NCBI GenBank assembly: GCA_000525675.1
Contig: CP002190.1
Span: 2,666,001 to 2,730,000, forward strand
DNA: 64,000 nt
Reading direction: 5' to 3'
DNA from: Bdellovibrio bacteriovorus W
GTDB taxonomy: Bacteria > Bdellovibrionota > Bdellovibrionia > Bdellovibrionales > Bdellovibrionaceae
The position numbers were made by a program, and so were the translations under genes. The notes below the pieces were generated by a model that did no database searches, was not told the DNA's origin, and worked only from the letters and a program-made list of their open reading frames with translations. Shown in pieces: positions 32,809-42,679 of the stretch. Numbering within the stretch: position 1 is the first letter of the stretch; every line of letters starts with the position of its first letter.

Positions 32809-34119
32809 ATGGTACGTCAGATCAAGATCAGGACACTTGCAATCAGCATCAGCACCCTTGTTTTGGCAAGCTTTGCCGAAGCTAAGGTCTATGTTAATTC
32901 GTCCTGCCATATGAAGGCAAATGCCCCAAGCAGGGTTGTTCAAGGAGATAAGCAAAAGGACAAAAAGTTTCCTTTGGCTTCGATTTCAAAGATCGTGACG
33001 TCTCTATGGGCCGTTGAAAAGTTAGGTCCTAACTATCGTTTTTCAACAAAGCTCCATATCACCCGCAATGGAAATAATAATTACGACGTCCATATCGAAG
33101 GCGGTCGAGATCCTATCTTTGGAAGAAATGCTTCTTATTTTATTATCTCAGAGCTTAATAAAGCTTCCCTCGATATCAAAAAGATTGAGAACTTAACTTT
33201 TGATGAACACTTCTTATTAGATTGGTTGGCAGAAGAAAACCCTCGCATTGGGGGCGACACTCCTTATTACGACACGCTTGAAAAACAAACCGAAGCTATT
33301 CGTAAATCTCTAACTGCGGATTTCTCTACAGCTATTAGTTACACACGCTACAACGCTTTAAAAGCTCAGGCTGCAAAAATCGGTGTGACCATGCATGCCC
33401 GTCCGACGATTGATGTACGCCGTATTGAGTTTAAGGCCAAAGCCGATTTCTCAATGCCAGCTAACAGTATGACATTAACTTATCAATCGGCTCCGCTTAA
33501 AAACATTCTTAAGCGAATGAACAACCAGTCGAATAACTATATTGCAGATCACCTTTATTGGAATCTGGGAGGCACTGAAGAATTCAATAAGTATATGAGG
33601 TCGGCCCTATCTATGGACACTTCAGATTTTGAGTTCTTCCTAGGATCTGGCAACAATGCCAACTACATTCACGACCCGACTAAGAATATCTACAACTTAG
33701 GTACTTGCGAGGCCATGGTGAAGACGATCTATAGATTGGATCAAGTCCTAGGCAAAAACGGTCTGAAGCTATATGATATTATGAGTGTTGCAGGAATGGA
33801 TAAAGATTCCACTGTTGGAAAGTACGACGGAAACTTTGCAGGAACGACGGTTGCTAAAACCGGAAGTGTGAATAAAGCCAAGACTTTGGCTGGCACAGTT
33901 TCGACAAAAAACGGAGATATTTACTTCGTCATGCTCGTAAATACAGATCGGCCTTCTGAGTGGGGTGTTGCCAACAATGTTATTAAGGATCAAGTGAACA
34001 AGCTGATCGTTAATAATGGAGGTGGTCGCAGAATTACTTATACAGAAATTCAAACACTGCCATTTGATAAAGATTCGACACTGAAGAGAACCTCAGGAAT
34101 TGATTTAAAGTTGGAGTAA
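32809..34119 (+). CDS. dacB: PBP4-type D-alanyl-D-alanine carboxypeptidase/endopeptidase (S13)
   Basis: 436 residues with a signal peptide ending about SFAEA. The active-site Ser-X-X-Lys is SISK (Ser58, Lys61), the second motif SNN (NNQSNNYIADHL) and the third KTG (VAKTGSVNKAKTL). The family trims D-Ala or cleaves crosslinks in the periplasm; in bdellovibrios such enzymes help round prey cells, though this copy could serve the cell itself. GAGGAGAGG ahead of the ATG sets the start. An ankyrin protein gene follows after 5 bp. Confidence 0.9.
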   Translation: MVRQIKIRTLAISISTLVLASFAEAKVYVNSSCHMKANAPSRVVQGDKQKDKKFPLASISKIVTSLWAVEKLGPNYRFSTKLHITRNGNNNYDVHIEGGRDPIFGRNASYFIISELNKASLDIKKIENLTFDEHFLLDWLAEENPRIGGDTPYYDTLEKQTEAIRKSLTADFSTAISYTRYNALKAQAAKIGVTMHARPTIDVRRIEFKAKADFSMPANSMTLTYQSAPLKNILKRMNNQSNNYIADHLYWNLGGTEEFNKYMRSALSMDTSDFEFFLGSGNNANYIHDPTKNIYNLGTCEAMVKTIYRLDQVLGKNGLKLYDIMSVAGMDKDSTVGKYDGNFAGTTVAKTGSVNKAKTLAGTVSTKNGDIYFVMLVNTDRPSEWGVANNVIKDQVNKLIVNNGGGRRITYTEIQTLPFDKDSTLKRTSGIDLKLE

Positions 34120-34124
34120 AATTC

Positions 34125-34775
34125 ATGTCATTAAGATTCTTATTAACTTTTGTGTCCTCAACTTTGATTGCTCTCACTTCTGGTGCAGAAACAAAAGCTC
34201 CACAGGAATCTATCTATAAATCTTTTTTGCAGGGCGATGTTGCCTCTGCAAAAAAGATCATGTCTAAAAAAGATTTTAAAATTAATAGCACCGATGCTGA
34301 TGGGCTCACTCCGCTGATGAATGCCGCTCTAAGCGGTGACCTTGCTCTGGTAAAACTCGTTCTTAAAAAGAAACCAGACTTGGAGTTTAAAAATTCAGAC
34401 GGCGAAACTGCTCTGGCTGTGGCTCTAACAAATGATCAAATTGATATCTCCAAAGAATTGATTCAAGCAGGAGCTAAGGTTGATATTCTTGTCGCCGGTG
34501 ATAGTAAGGACACTCTTCTCATTCAGGCCGCGAAAAACAATCTAGAGATCACGAAGCTCATTTTGGCGAAAAGCAAATTGGAGCTCAATAAAACAAACTC
34601 CACGGGAGAGACTCCGCTGATGCAAGCCATTCGCTATGGCAACAACGAGTCCGCAAAGTTTCTTATCCAAAGTGGCGCCGATAAAACACTTAAGAATAAA
34701 GCTGGCGAAACAGCTCTCGACATTGCTAAGAAATCTGCAAATCCTGAAGCTGAAAAATTTCTGAAGAAAAAATAA
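34125..34775 (+). CDS. exported ankyrin-repeat protein
   Basis: 216 residues. A signal peptide (MSLRFLLTFVSSTLIALTSGA) is followed by about five ankyrin repeats (DGLTPLMNAALSGDLALVKLVLKK; DGETALAVALTNDQIDISKELIQAG; TGETPLMQAIRYGNNESAKFLIQSGA as positions 64-87, 97-121 and 159-184). It is predicted to be periplasmic. The 5-bp gap to dacB suggests a partner or inhibitor for the DD-peptidase, an inference from context. Its SD GGAG overlaps the dacB stop. Confidence 0.83.
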   Translation: MSLRFLLTFVSSTLIALTSGAETKAPQESIYKSFLQGDVASAKKIMSKKDFKINSTDADGLTPLMNAALSGDLALVKLVLKKKPDLEFKNSDGETALAVALTNDQIDISKELIQAGAKVDILVAGDSKDTLLIQAAKNNLEITKLILAKSKLELNKTNSTGETPLMQAIRYGNNESAKFLIQSGADKTLKNKAGETALDIAKKSANPEAEKFLKKK

Positions 34776-34782
34776 GACATAA

Positions 34783-34809
34783 AAAAAGGGGCCTTTGCAG
34801 CCCCTTTTT
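34783..34809. terminator. bidirectional terminator
   Basis: AAAAAGGGGC and GCCCCTTTTT form a perfect 10-bp stem around CTTTGCA. A- and T-tracts on both sides serve the ankyrin gene (+) and the convergent helicase gene (-). Confidence 0.95.
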
Positions 34810-34813
34810 CTTT

Positions 34814-36424
34814 TTAAGAGAATAGTTTCTTAATGAATCCTGTGATCTTTTGTCCCAAGCTCGCCTGCTTTGGCTTCGCCACTGGACGAGATGTTTGTGG
34901 ACGTCGCTTTGTAGGATCATATTTCTTATTCTGATCCTGACGGCGATCATTCGGTCTGCGACGGCTGTCGTTTCTCTTGCCTTCGCCTGGTCTTCCCTCA
35001 AAACGTGGGTTCGTAGGTTTTCCACCTGAACTATGGCGTTTTTCAGAGTTCGGATGCGGCCCCTTATTGCGGTCTGAACGCTCTGGACGCTCAGATCTAT
35101 CAGAAGAACGAGGTCTTCTGTTGTCGTTACGAGGTCCACGTGAACGCTCGCCGCCTCTTTCATTTCTTCCTGAACGAGGGCGATCGCCACCTCTGGAGTA
35201 ATGACCTTCACTTCCCATAGGTTTGAATTCTTTGATGAGTTGCTCATCTTCTAAGTATCCAACATCGATCTTGTGCTTTAAGTATTCTTCAATACGCGCC
35301 AAGGATTCGATATCCTTATCACCCACGAGAGAAAACGCGTGCCCCTCAGTTCCCGCGCGCCCTGTACGACCAATACGGTGAACATAGGATTCACTGTCGT
35401 TAGGCAATTCGTAGTTAATAACCAGATCGACACCTTTGATATCTAACCCACGAGCAGCAACATCTGTTGCCACAAGGATATTCATATCATTGTCGCCCTT
35501 AAACTGCTCGATCACGCGATTACGTTGAGCTTGAGTCAGTAGGCTTGAAATCGCCATTGCTGGCACACCGTTATCAACTAAGAAACGAGCGATGCGCTCT
35601 ACACTCAGTTTGAAGTTGGTAAAGATAATAGCTTGCTTAGGGTTATGAAGCTTCAACACAGATAAAAGATGCTGAGGTTTTTCGTCAGAACCCACATGGA
35701 AAATTTGATCTTTTACGTTCTCTGCTTTGGTTTGATCGCGGCTGATATTTACTTCAATCGGCTCTGAACCAAATTGATAAGCCGTATTCAATACATCAAA
35801 ATTCAATGTTGCACTGAAAACCAAGAACTGACGCTCACGTGGCACTCTTTGCAGGATGAATTTCATATCATCCTTAAAGCCCATATCGAACATGCGATCT
35901 GCTTCATCAAATACAATCGCACGCACTTGCTTCAAGTCGACGAGATGCTCTTTATAAAGATCAATCAGACGACCTGGAGTCGCGACAACAAACTCTACAT
36001 TGTTCTTAAGAGCTTCTTTTTGCTTGTCGTAACCAGTGCCACCATAAATAGCAAAACCTTTAAGTCCTGAATCAATCGAGTACTTAGCGACGTTTTCTTG
36101 AACCTGCTCTGCCAACTCACGCGTTGGAACCAAGATCAAAATAAAGTTCTGTGGTTTCCAATCTGGAAAGGCTCTTTTTTGAGCAATCGCTTTGATCTCT
36201 TCAGGAGTGTCATCTGGAAGAGGACGAGAACGTAAGATACGTTCCATCAAAGGAATAACGAAGGCCGCTGTTTTTCCAGTACCTGTTTGTGCAAGACCAG
36301 CTACGTCTTTGCCATCGAGAATATGCGGGAAAGATTGTTCTTGAATAGGAGTACATTCCTCGTAATTCAATTTCTCAATCGCAGACAATAATTGGGGGTC
36401 TAAATTCAATTCTGAAAATTTCAA
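34814..36424 (-). CDS. DEAD-box RNA helicase, RhlE-like, with RGG-rich tail
   Basis: 536 residues. The helicase core comprises the Q motif (CTPIQEQSFP), AQTGTGKT, PTRELAEQ, DEADRMFDMGF, SAT, and HRIGRTGRAG. From about residue 400 a 125-residue tail is rich in Arg, Gly, Ser, Asp and Asn (RGGDRPRSGRNERGGERSRG) and ends in an amphipathic segment (LGQKITGFIKKLFS). Such tails bind RNA and promote condensates. The role in ribosome assembly or RNA decay is inferred from the family. Confidence 0.95.
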   Translation of the reverse strand: MKFSELNLDPQLLSAIEKLNYEECTPIQEQSFPHILDGKDVAGLAQTGTGKTAAFVIPLMERILRSRPLPDDTPEEIKAIAQKRAFPDWKPQNFILILVPTRELAEQVQENVAKYSIDSGLKGFAIYGGTGYDKQKEALKNNVEFVVATPGRLIDLYKEHLVDLKQVRAIVFDEADRMFDMGFKDDMKFILQRVPRERQFLVFSATLNFDVLNTAYQFGSEPIEVNISRDQTKAENVKDQIFHVGSDEKPQHLLSVLKLHNPKQAIIFTNFKLSVERIARFLVDNGVPAMAISSLLTQAQRNRVIEQFKGDNDMNILVATDVAARGLDIKGVDLVINYELPNDSESYVHRIGRTGRAGTEGHAFSLVGDKDIESLARIEEYLKHKIDVGYLEDEQLIKEFKPMGSEGHYSRGGDRPRSGRNERGGERSRGPRNDNRRPRSSDRSERPERSDRNKGPHPNSEKRHSSGGKPTNPRFEGRPGEGKRNDSRRRPNDRRQDQNKKYDPTKRRPQTSRPVAKPKQASLGQKITGFIKKLFS

Positions 36425-36489
36425 ATGCTTTAACTCCGGTCTAAGTCTCCCAAACTACTGAGCAGGGAGTGAAATGTCAAAGAAGGCTC

Positions 36490-37308
36490 TTAAAAGCCTC
36501 CCACAAAGTCCCTCAGGGCCTGTAAAAAAGCCTGAGGCTGATCTGCGTGAACCCAATGACCTGCGCCAGGAATCTCGATGCCCTGAATCAATGGGTTGGA
36601 CTCCAGAACTTTCTGAAAGTTCTCTGAAGAGAGCTCTTTCGAATTTTCTCCACGAATCCAAAGGGTTGGGCACTTTAAAGCCCGCACTTCGGCCCAGCGA
36701 TCTCCGCCTCGGCCCATTTTAACAGAGTCTATGATCCCCTGTTTGTCAAAACGCCAGCTTACAGTCCCATCGGGCTGCTCCGCCATATTTGAGTAAAAGT
36801 AATTTGCCATTACCTCAGCGCGCTCACGTGTTCGCACATTGTGAATGAAGTTCTCAAAAAAATAGGCCTTTGCCTCAGCGCGTGTTGCGAAGGGAGTCGG
36901 AACCGAGTTCAGGAGGTACTCATAGTACTCGTGGGCGTTTTCAGCCCCCTCAGGGCCAATATCTTCAATCACAAGGTGATCTATACGCTCAGGATGGAGA
37001 GCCGCAAAGTTCAAAACGTTTCTACCGCCCATGGAGTGACCTACGAGGTTGAAGGACTCCCAACCCAACTCATCGACAATTTTTAAAAGATCTTGGGCGT
37101 AGTCCTCAGGTGCATAGCCCCCTGAAGTGGGATGAAACGAGCGCCCATGGCCCCTTTGATCGTAAACGAAACAACACTCCGTAGACTCAAGTCCTGCAAC
37201 GATCTTACGCCAATTTTGCCCATAGCCCATCAAGCCATGCACAAAAACCCATTTTCTGCCTTCCTCAGGCCCATAAAATTGATGATAGAAATTGTTCAGA
37301 TAAGACAT
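36490..37308 (-). CDS. alpha/beta-hydrolase
   Basis: 272 residues. The oxyanion region is FVHGLMGYGQNW, the nucleophile elbow GHSMGG, the acid in LWIRGENSKE, and the catalytic His in GAGHWVHADQP. It resembles YbfF/esterase-type family members acting on short acyl esters; the substrate is unknown. The ATG giving MSYLNNF is preferred over a far-upstream start that would run through the divergent pcnB start. GGGAG lies upstream. Confidence 0.83.
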   Translation of the reverse strand: MSYLNNFYHQFYGPEEGRKWVFVHGLMGYGQNWRKIVAGLESTECCFVYDQRGHGRSFHPTSGGYAPEDYAQDLLKIVDELGWESFNLVGHSMGGRNVLNFAALHPERIDHLVIEDIGPEGAENAHEYYEYLLNSVPTPFATRAEAKAYFFENFIHNVRTRERAEVMANYFYSNMAEQPDGTVSWRFDKQGIIDSVKMGRGGDRWAEVRALKCPTLWIRGENSKELSSENFQKVLESNPLIQGIEIPGAGHWVHADQPQAFLQALRDFVGGF

Positions 37309-37383
37309 ATTCTTTTTATACTCCCGACAATAGCCCTCAACAACGTTTGAATTTTGATGCGAAGAGATGTAACTTCTTCCTCC

Positions 37384-38583
37384 ATGGATATCCAACAAAA
37401 ACCCAGTCTGCATGAGGACTGGATTGATTTTTACGCCATTCGAATTGTCAAAAACCTCCAAGAAGCAGGATTTGAAACCTACCTCGTGGGCGGCTGCGTG
37501 CGTGATTTGCTAGTTGGCATTCATCCCAAGGACTTCGACATTGCGACTAACGCTCATCCAAATCAGGTGAGAAAGAAAGTTCCTAACGCCTACGTGATTG
37601 GCCGCCGCTTCAAGCTGGTTCTTGTAAAGCGGGGGGATCAACAGTTTGAAGTCGCTACTTTCCGCCGAAATGTCACTCAAGAAGAGATGAGTGCGGATGA
37701 TGGTATCGAAGGTGATAATTACTTTGGAACGGTGGAAGAAGACGCCAGTCGCCGTGATTTCACCGCCAATGCTGTTTTTTATGACCCTATCGCGCAAAAA
37801 ATTATCGACCACTGCGGTGGAATGGACGACATTAGAAACCGCGTCTTGCGCATGATCGGCGATCCCATCGAGCGTTTTGTCGAAGATCCGATTCGGATTC
37901 TTAGAGCGATTCGCCTTTCTCATAAGCTCAACTTCTCTTTAGCGTCAGATATGCGCCAAGGGATTGTCGCCTGCGCCCCTGAATTGCAAAAATCGGTTTT
38001 ACCTCGTCGTCGCGAAGAGTGGCTTAAGTTTTTACGCCTTAACGAACCGTTTTTAGCTTTCTTAGAACTCTATGATCTAGGGATTTTAAAGACCACTTTG
38101 CCAGGCCTAGAAAAGATTTTCGAGAACCCTGAGAAACTCGCTATTTTTGAAGTTTACCTTTCTCGTATCGACATCTCTGGAATTGATAAGGCTAACCCTA
38201 TTGAGCTTTTTGCGGGCTTCATGCTTGCTTATTGCAAAGCCCACTACGGAGAAATTGCGATCACTGAAGAACTGGTCGCCAATGACGAAGAACTCCTGCA
38301 ATTTATGCGTGATGAGTTAGGAGTCTTCAAATTAGAAATGACGATCTTCTTCAAAGCCCTGCATATCATGGCGGGTCTTCATAAAATCGAGACCTACTCT
38401 CGCAAGGGCGAACGCCGCAAATTGGCCTACGTTCTGAACGAGTCTTTCCCTTTAGCCATTAAGCTTGCAACTATTGATTACTCTTTAGGTGGCCAAGAAC
38501 TTTCGTTCTGGATTCAAGAAATCGAAAAATTTTCTCGCGGTCCTCAAAGAAGAAATCCCAAGGACCCTGCAGAAATTCACTAG
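37384..38583 (+). CDS. pcnB: PcnB-like poly(A) polymerase / CCA-adding family nucleotidyltransferase
   Basis: About 399 residues. The catalytic signature is YLVGGCVRDLLVGIHPKDFD with the metal-binding D-x-D. GRRFKLVLV and EVATFRRN are typical of PcnB rather than CCA enzymes, and the RRDFTANAVFYDP and RILRAIRLSHKLNF blocks follow. It adds 3' A tails or CCA to RNA; poly(A) polymerase is favoured by the GRRF motif but not proven. An ATG nine codons upstream (37357) is an alternative start; neither has a clear SD. Confidence 0.83.
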   Translation: MDIQQKPSLHEDWIDFYAIRIVKNLQEAGFETYLVGGCVRDLLVGIHPKDFDIATNAHPNQVRKKVPNAYVIGRRFKLVLVKRGDQQFEVATFRRNVTQEEMSADDGIEGDNYFGTVEEDASRRDFTANAVFYDPIAQKIIDHCGGMDDIRNRVLRMIGDPIERFVEDPIRILRAIRLSHKLNFSLASDMRQGIVACAPELQKSVLPRRREEWLKFLRLNEPFLAFLELYDLGILKTTLPGLEKIFENPEKLAIFEVYLSRIDISGIDKANPIELFAGFMLAYCKAHYGEIAITEELVANDEELLQFMRDELGVFKLEMTIFFKALHIMAGLHKIETYSRKGERRKLAYVLNESFPLAIKLATIDYSLGGQELSFWIQEIEKFSRGPQRRNPKDPAEIH

Positions 38584-38590
38584 AGACAGT

Positions 38591-38622
38591 GCAACGCCCT
38601 TAAGCGGCGTTGCGAACTTTTT
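38591..38622 (+). terminator. terminator of pcnB overlapping the cheB end
   Basis: GCAACGCC and GGCGTTGC pair perfectly (8 bp) around CTTAAGC, followed by GAACTTTTT. It overlaps the last codons of the convergent cheB. Confidence 0.7.
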
Positions 38623-39658
38623 GATGAGACATCACTTCAGTAGCAATCTTTTCAAGAGGCACGACCTTATCGACTCCCCCTAAAGCAATCGCAGCAGCTG
38701 GCATTCCAAACACCACGCAAGTTTCTTCATTCTGTGCGATCGTGAAAGCGCCCGCCTCGTGCATCGCCTTAAGGCCCTCGGCACCGTCTTTCCCCATCCC
38801 CGTCAGAACAACACCCGTAGCGTTCTTACCCACATACTTAGCCACAGACTTCATCATATAGTCAGCCGCAGGGCGCACACTATGAAGAGGTGGCAATTGA
38901 TGGAGCTTTACGTGATAGTAGGCTCCAGATCTTTCGATCTCCATATGGAAGTTTCCGGGAGCAATCAAAACTCTTCCTGGAACCACCTGATCACCATCTT
39001 CAGCTTCCTTCACTTCAAACGGAAACATATTATTCAGATTATCAGCAAAGGTCTTCGTAAATCCCGGTGGCATGTGTTGCACCACCAGCGTACCCGGGAT
39101 ATCTGGCGGCATCCCAGATAAAAATGTTTTTAAAGCTTCTGTTCCACCCGTTGAAGAGGCAATAGCTAACAACTGATGCGTTGTCCGTGCCAGTGAACTT
39201 GCCATTGCAGGCTTTGCCACATGAGCAGTCACAGGACGCGGAGAAGAGGGGCGAATACGCGCCTTAGCCACTTCTTTGACTTTTTCAACCAAAGAGCGCG
39301 ACAGGTTTTCTAAAGTTTGAGAAACGTCGATAGATGGTTTTTCTAAAACCTCAATCGCACCCGCCTCAAGAGCTTTAAAATAAGTTTCAGAACCCGTCTT
39401 TGCTAAGCTTGAAAAAATAATTGTACGAGTTGGAAAGTGTTGCATCACTTTTTCTAAAAAACTTATGCCATCCATTCGCGGCATTTCAATATCCAACGTC
39501 ATAACATCTGGCTTAAGAGCGACTAATTTATCCCGTGCAATATAGGGATCTGCCGCCGTTCCAACCACTTCAATGTCGGGACTGGAGTGAAAAATCTTTT
39601 CTAATAACTTTCTTATAACTGCAGAGTCATCGACAATTAATACTCTTACTTTCGACAT
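38600..39658 (-). CDS. cheB: CheB protein-glutamate methylesterase
   Basis: 352 residues. The receiver domain has Asp56 (DVMTLDIEMPRMDG), followed by a linker and a methylesterase domain with Ser in IASSTGGTEAL, His in VVQHMPPGF and Asp in TGMGKDGAEGL. It removes methyl groups from chemoreceptors, opposing CheR next door. The ATG has AGGAG upstream; an in-frame TTG two codons earlier is less likely. Confidence 0.97.
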   Translation of the reverse strand: MSKVRVLIVDDSAVIRKLLEKIFHSSPDIEVVGTAADPYIARDKLVALKPDVMTLDIEMPRMDGISFLEKVMQHFPTRTIIFSSLAKTGSETYFKALEAGAIEVLEKPSIDVSQTLENLSRSLVEKVKEVAKARIRPSSPRPVTAHVAKPAMASSLARTTHQLLAIASSTGGTEALKTFLSGMPPDIPGTLVVQHMPPGFTKTFADNLNNMFPFEVKEAEDGDQVVPGRVLIAPGNFHMEIERSGAYYHVKLHQLPPLHSVRPAADYMMKSVAKYVGKNATGVVLTGMGKDGAEGLKAMHEAGAFTIAQNEETCVVFGMPAAAIALGGVDKVVPLEKIATEVMSHQKVRNAA

Positions 39659-39667
39659 ACTCAACTC

Positions 39668-40537
39668 CTAGATGCGCTCGTAAACAGCACGAGACAATGA
39701 TTTAAGACCTGGATGTTTAACGTTGCCTGACTCTGAATGTCCGAGCACCAAATACCCACCTGGAGCAAGACACTGAACCAAATTATCGATCACACGTTTT
39801 GTTGTTTCTTCATCAAAATAAATCAGCACGTTTCTACAAAAGATCATATGGAACTTGTGTTGAAACTCGTATCTTGGATTCATCAAATTAAATGGCGCAA
39901 AACGAATGAGATCATGGATTTGATCATTCGCTCTCCAAATCGGATCATCCACAGAGATCATCTCTGTGAAGTACTTACTTCTTTGCGCCGGAGGCAGACC
40001 TGCCATCTCACGTTCAAAGTAAACACCAGCACTTGCTTTTTTAAGAACTTCAAGATCGATATCTGTCGCCAGCATTCGAACTTTCTTAGCCTGTTCTCCG
40101 AGAGAGTCCCACACTGTCATCGCCATTGTATAGGGTTCTTGCCGTGTACTCGCAGCCGCACACCAAAGGCGTAACTCTCCTGGATACTTTTTCATAAGTT
40201 CCGGCAGAGCACTGTTCATAAAATCGAAGTGATTCGACTCGCGATAAAACGAAGTCATGTTCGTTGTCAGAGCGGAAATATACTCAGAAATAACTTCTTT
40301 ATCGCGCGCTCTCAAAAGATCCCAATAAGCCTCGTAGCTATCAAGACCATACCTGCGTAGCATTTTTACGAGGCGATTGCGCACCAGTGCGTGATTTTTA
40401 GGAGTCGGTGGCAAATCAATACCAGCCAACTCATAAATAAGATCTGCGAAGTTGCTATAGATCTTGTCTGATAATTTGATTTCATCAAAATCAAAAAGAA
40501 TCGCTGAAAAATCATTTTTTTTCGCTGCTGAACTCAC
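39668..40537 (-). CDS. cheR: CheR chemoreceptor methyltransferase
   Basis: 289 residues starting at GTG, overlapping the cheA stop (GTGA). The helical N domain is followed by a SAM-dependent domain with LRLWCAAASTRQEPYTMAM (the usual WsAgCSTGeEpYS motif in altered form), ATDIDLEVL and IFCRNVLIYFDEET. It methylates receptor glutamates with SAM. Confidence 0.96.
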   Translation of the reverse strand: MSSAAKKNDFSAILFDFDEIKLSDKIYSNFADLIYELAGIDLPPTPKNHALVRNRLVKMLRRYGLDSYEAYWDLLRARDKEVISEYISALTTNMTSFYRESNHFDFMNSALPELMKKYPGELRLWCAAASTRQEPYTMAMTVWDSLGEQAKKVRMLATDIDLEVLKKASAGVYFEREMAGLPPAQRSKYFTEMISVDDPIWRANDQIHDLIRFAPFNLMNPRYEFQHKFHMIFCRNVLIYFDEETTKRVIDNLVQCLAPGGYLVLGHSESGNVKHPGLKSLSRAVYERI

Positions 40538-42534
40538 ACTGCGGCCCTTCCACTTACAAATTGAGAATTAACCAACGCCGATGGCTCTAAAATCAAAACT
40601 GTTTTTCCGTCACCTAAGATTGCAGCTCCTGCAACTTCTGGAATATCTAAACCCGTGACGATAGGCTTCACGACGACTTGCGCTTGTCCTAGGACATCGT
40701 CCACAGGTAGTGCTACTTCTCCGCGCGCAGTTTCAACGATCACCAACATGGATTCTTCTCTACGAGAGCTTAATGAATCCCCGCGTTTCACCCACGACTC
40801 TGATGTGAGCGTTTCAAGATTTCCAAGGGTGTTTGTCATATCAAGCACAGGAATAAGTGCTCCACGAACGTTGGCAATTTTTCCTGATCCCGTAATTTCT
40901 GTGTAGTCTTTCGGCTGTACGCGAACGATCTCACGAATATTATGAATCGGAAGAATGAAACGCGATCCACCAAGTCCGACAATAATTCCATCCGTGATGG
41001 CTGTGCTTAAAGGAATCGTCATTCTAAACGTTGTACCCACTCCCCACTTTGAAGTGATGGAGATCTTGCCATTGATTTTCTCAAGGTTTGACTTCACAAC
41101 ATCTAAACCCACACCGCGACCAGATAGATCCGAAATCTTATCTGCTGTTGAAAATCCCGGTTGCAGAATATATTGAAACACCTGCTCATCGGGAATCGTC
41201 GCAGGATCTACACCCTGAGGCACAAAGCCTCTTTCAATTGCTTTATTCAAAACTTTTTCACGATTAATACCGCCACCATCATCACTGATTTCGATGATTA
41301 CATTCCCGCCAGATTGTTTGGCAGAAACGACAACCTTTGCTGTCGCGGGCTTACTTCTTTCTTTTCTCAAAGCTGCTGGCTCTACCCCGTGATCCATCGA
41401 GTTTCTGACAAGATGAACCAAAGGATCCCCTAGAAGCTCAAACACTGTGCGATCCACCTCGGTCTCATCACCGATCAGTTGCAAATCCACCGGCTTATCC
41501 AAACTGAGGGAAACGTCGCGCACAATGCGCTGAATTTTTACGAACAAAGATCTAAGCGGCGTCATGCGGATGCTTAAAGTCTTTTCATAGAGTTCACGCA
41601 CAGCCTTGTCGAGTTGATCCACAATTCCTTCAAGGCGTAGATTCAATCCACTTGTCACGGCATCGTCGTGCACCAACTGATTTTTTAAAACAACCAACTC
41701 ACCGACAGCGTCCAAGACGGAATCCACGCGTCCCGTATCGACTTTGATAACAGAATTCGCCTTGGCATTTGTGCTACCCGCTTTCGGCGCATTGGCAGAA
41801 GCTTCTTTAGGAGGTGCAGCCACTTCAGAATTATTTGATATTAAAGAAAGAGCTGGCTTTTCCAACGCAGGCTCTGCTGTCACTTCAGCAACCGCTTCTT
41901 GAACTTCGCTAGGCTCTGAGTTTTGCCCAGCTTCTTGAGCTTCAAACTCGGCACGATCCTCAGGGCTTAATTGCGCAAGAAGTTCTGCGAGGAGTTCATG
42001 ATTTGTATGATCTTCATCCGATCCCACTTCAACATCAGCTACACCTTCAAAAAAGTCATCTGGAGCTTGAACTTTTTCTTCTTCTTCAGCACTTGCCACT
42101 ACTGGAGCTGCCTTAGCGTGCTTACTAGGTTTTCCGCTCATCTTTGCATGCAGATCAATAAGTTGAGATTTGAGTTCTTGTGGATTCCAAACTTCTTCAG
42201 ATCCATTTTGCAAAGCGTGGACTCGGTTTTTTAACTCATCACCCGATTGCAATAACAAAGAAATACAAGTTGAATCTACCAACCCAGGTTTTGAACGCAA
42301 AAGATCTAAGAGATCTTCCATCACGTGGGCAAAGCTAGATAGCTCTGTTAGGCCAACCGCTGCTGCGCCACCTTTTACGGAGTGAGCGACACGGAAAATG
42401 TCCGTAAGGTCTCTCACAGGATCATCACTGTTCTCAAGACGCATCATGAATTCTTCATATTGATCCAGCATGAAAGCTGACTCATTTAAAAAATCCATCT
42501 GTAACTCTTCAAAGAATGCTTTATCGTCGCTCAT
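40534..42534 (-). CDS. cheA: CheA chemotaxis histidine kinase
   Basis: 666 residues. The Hpt domain has phospho-acceptor His51 (FRVAHSVKGGAAAVG). A long acidic Ala/Glu-rich linker (about 120-265) holds no recognisable P2 domain. The dimerisation domain comes next, then ATPase boxes HLVRNSMDHGVEP, SDDGGGINRE and GRGVGLDVV, and a C-terminal CheW-like domain (GGSRFILPIHNIREIVR). The apparent lack of P2 would make CheY/CheB docking depend on other contacts. AGGAG lies 13 bp before the ATG. cheA-cheR-cheB form one operon. Confidence 0.96.
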   Translation of the reverse strand: MSDDKAFFEELQMDFLNESAFMLDQYEEFMMRLENSDDPVRDLTDIFRVAHSVKGGAAAVGLTELSSFAHVMEDLLDLLRSKPGLVDSTCISLLLQSGDELKNRVHALQNGSEEVWNPQELKSQLIDLHAKMSGKPSKHAKAAPVVASAEEEEKVQAPDDFFEGVADVEVGSDEDHTNHELLAELLAQLSPEDRAEFEAQEAGQNSEPSEVQEAVAEVTAEPALEKPALSLISNNSEVAAPPKEASANAPKAGSTNAKANSVIKVDTGRVDSVLDAVGELVVLKNQLVHDDAVTSGLNLRLEGIVDQLDKAVRELYEKTLSIRMTPLRSLFVKIQRIVRDVSLSLDKPVDLQLIGDETEVDRTVFELLGDPLVHLVRNSMDHGVEPAALRKERSKPATAKVVVSAKQSGGNVIIEISDDGGGINREKVLNKAIERGFVPQGVDPATIPDEQVFQYILQPGFSTADKISDLSGRGVGLDVVKSNLEKINGKISITSKWGVGTTFRMTIPLSTAITDGIIVGLGGSRFILPIHNIREIVRVQPKDYTEITGSGKIANVRGALIPVLDMTNTLGNLETLTSESWVKRGDSLSSRREESMLVIVETARGEVALPVDDVLGQAQVVVKPIVTGLDIPEVAGAAILGDGKTVLILEPSALVNSQFVSGRAAV

Positions 42535-42679
42535 TATATAGATGCTCCTCAAAGGGGTCTAAAATCCATATGGCTTATCGGCGCAATTGAGCAAGTTTAG
42601 CGTCTCACCTAAGTCTAGAACATCATTTCAGTTTCGTATAAATGAGGCGTCTTCGTAATATTCCTGTCTTAGCTCGAAG

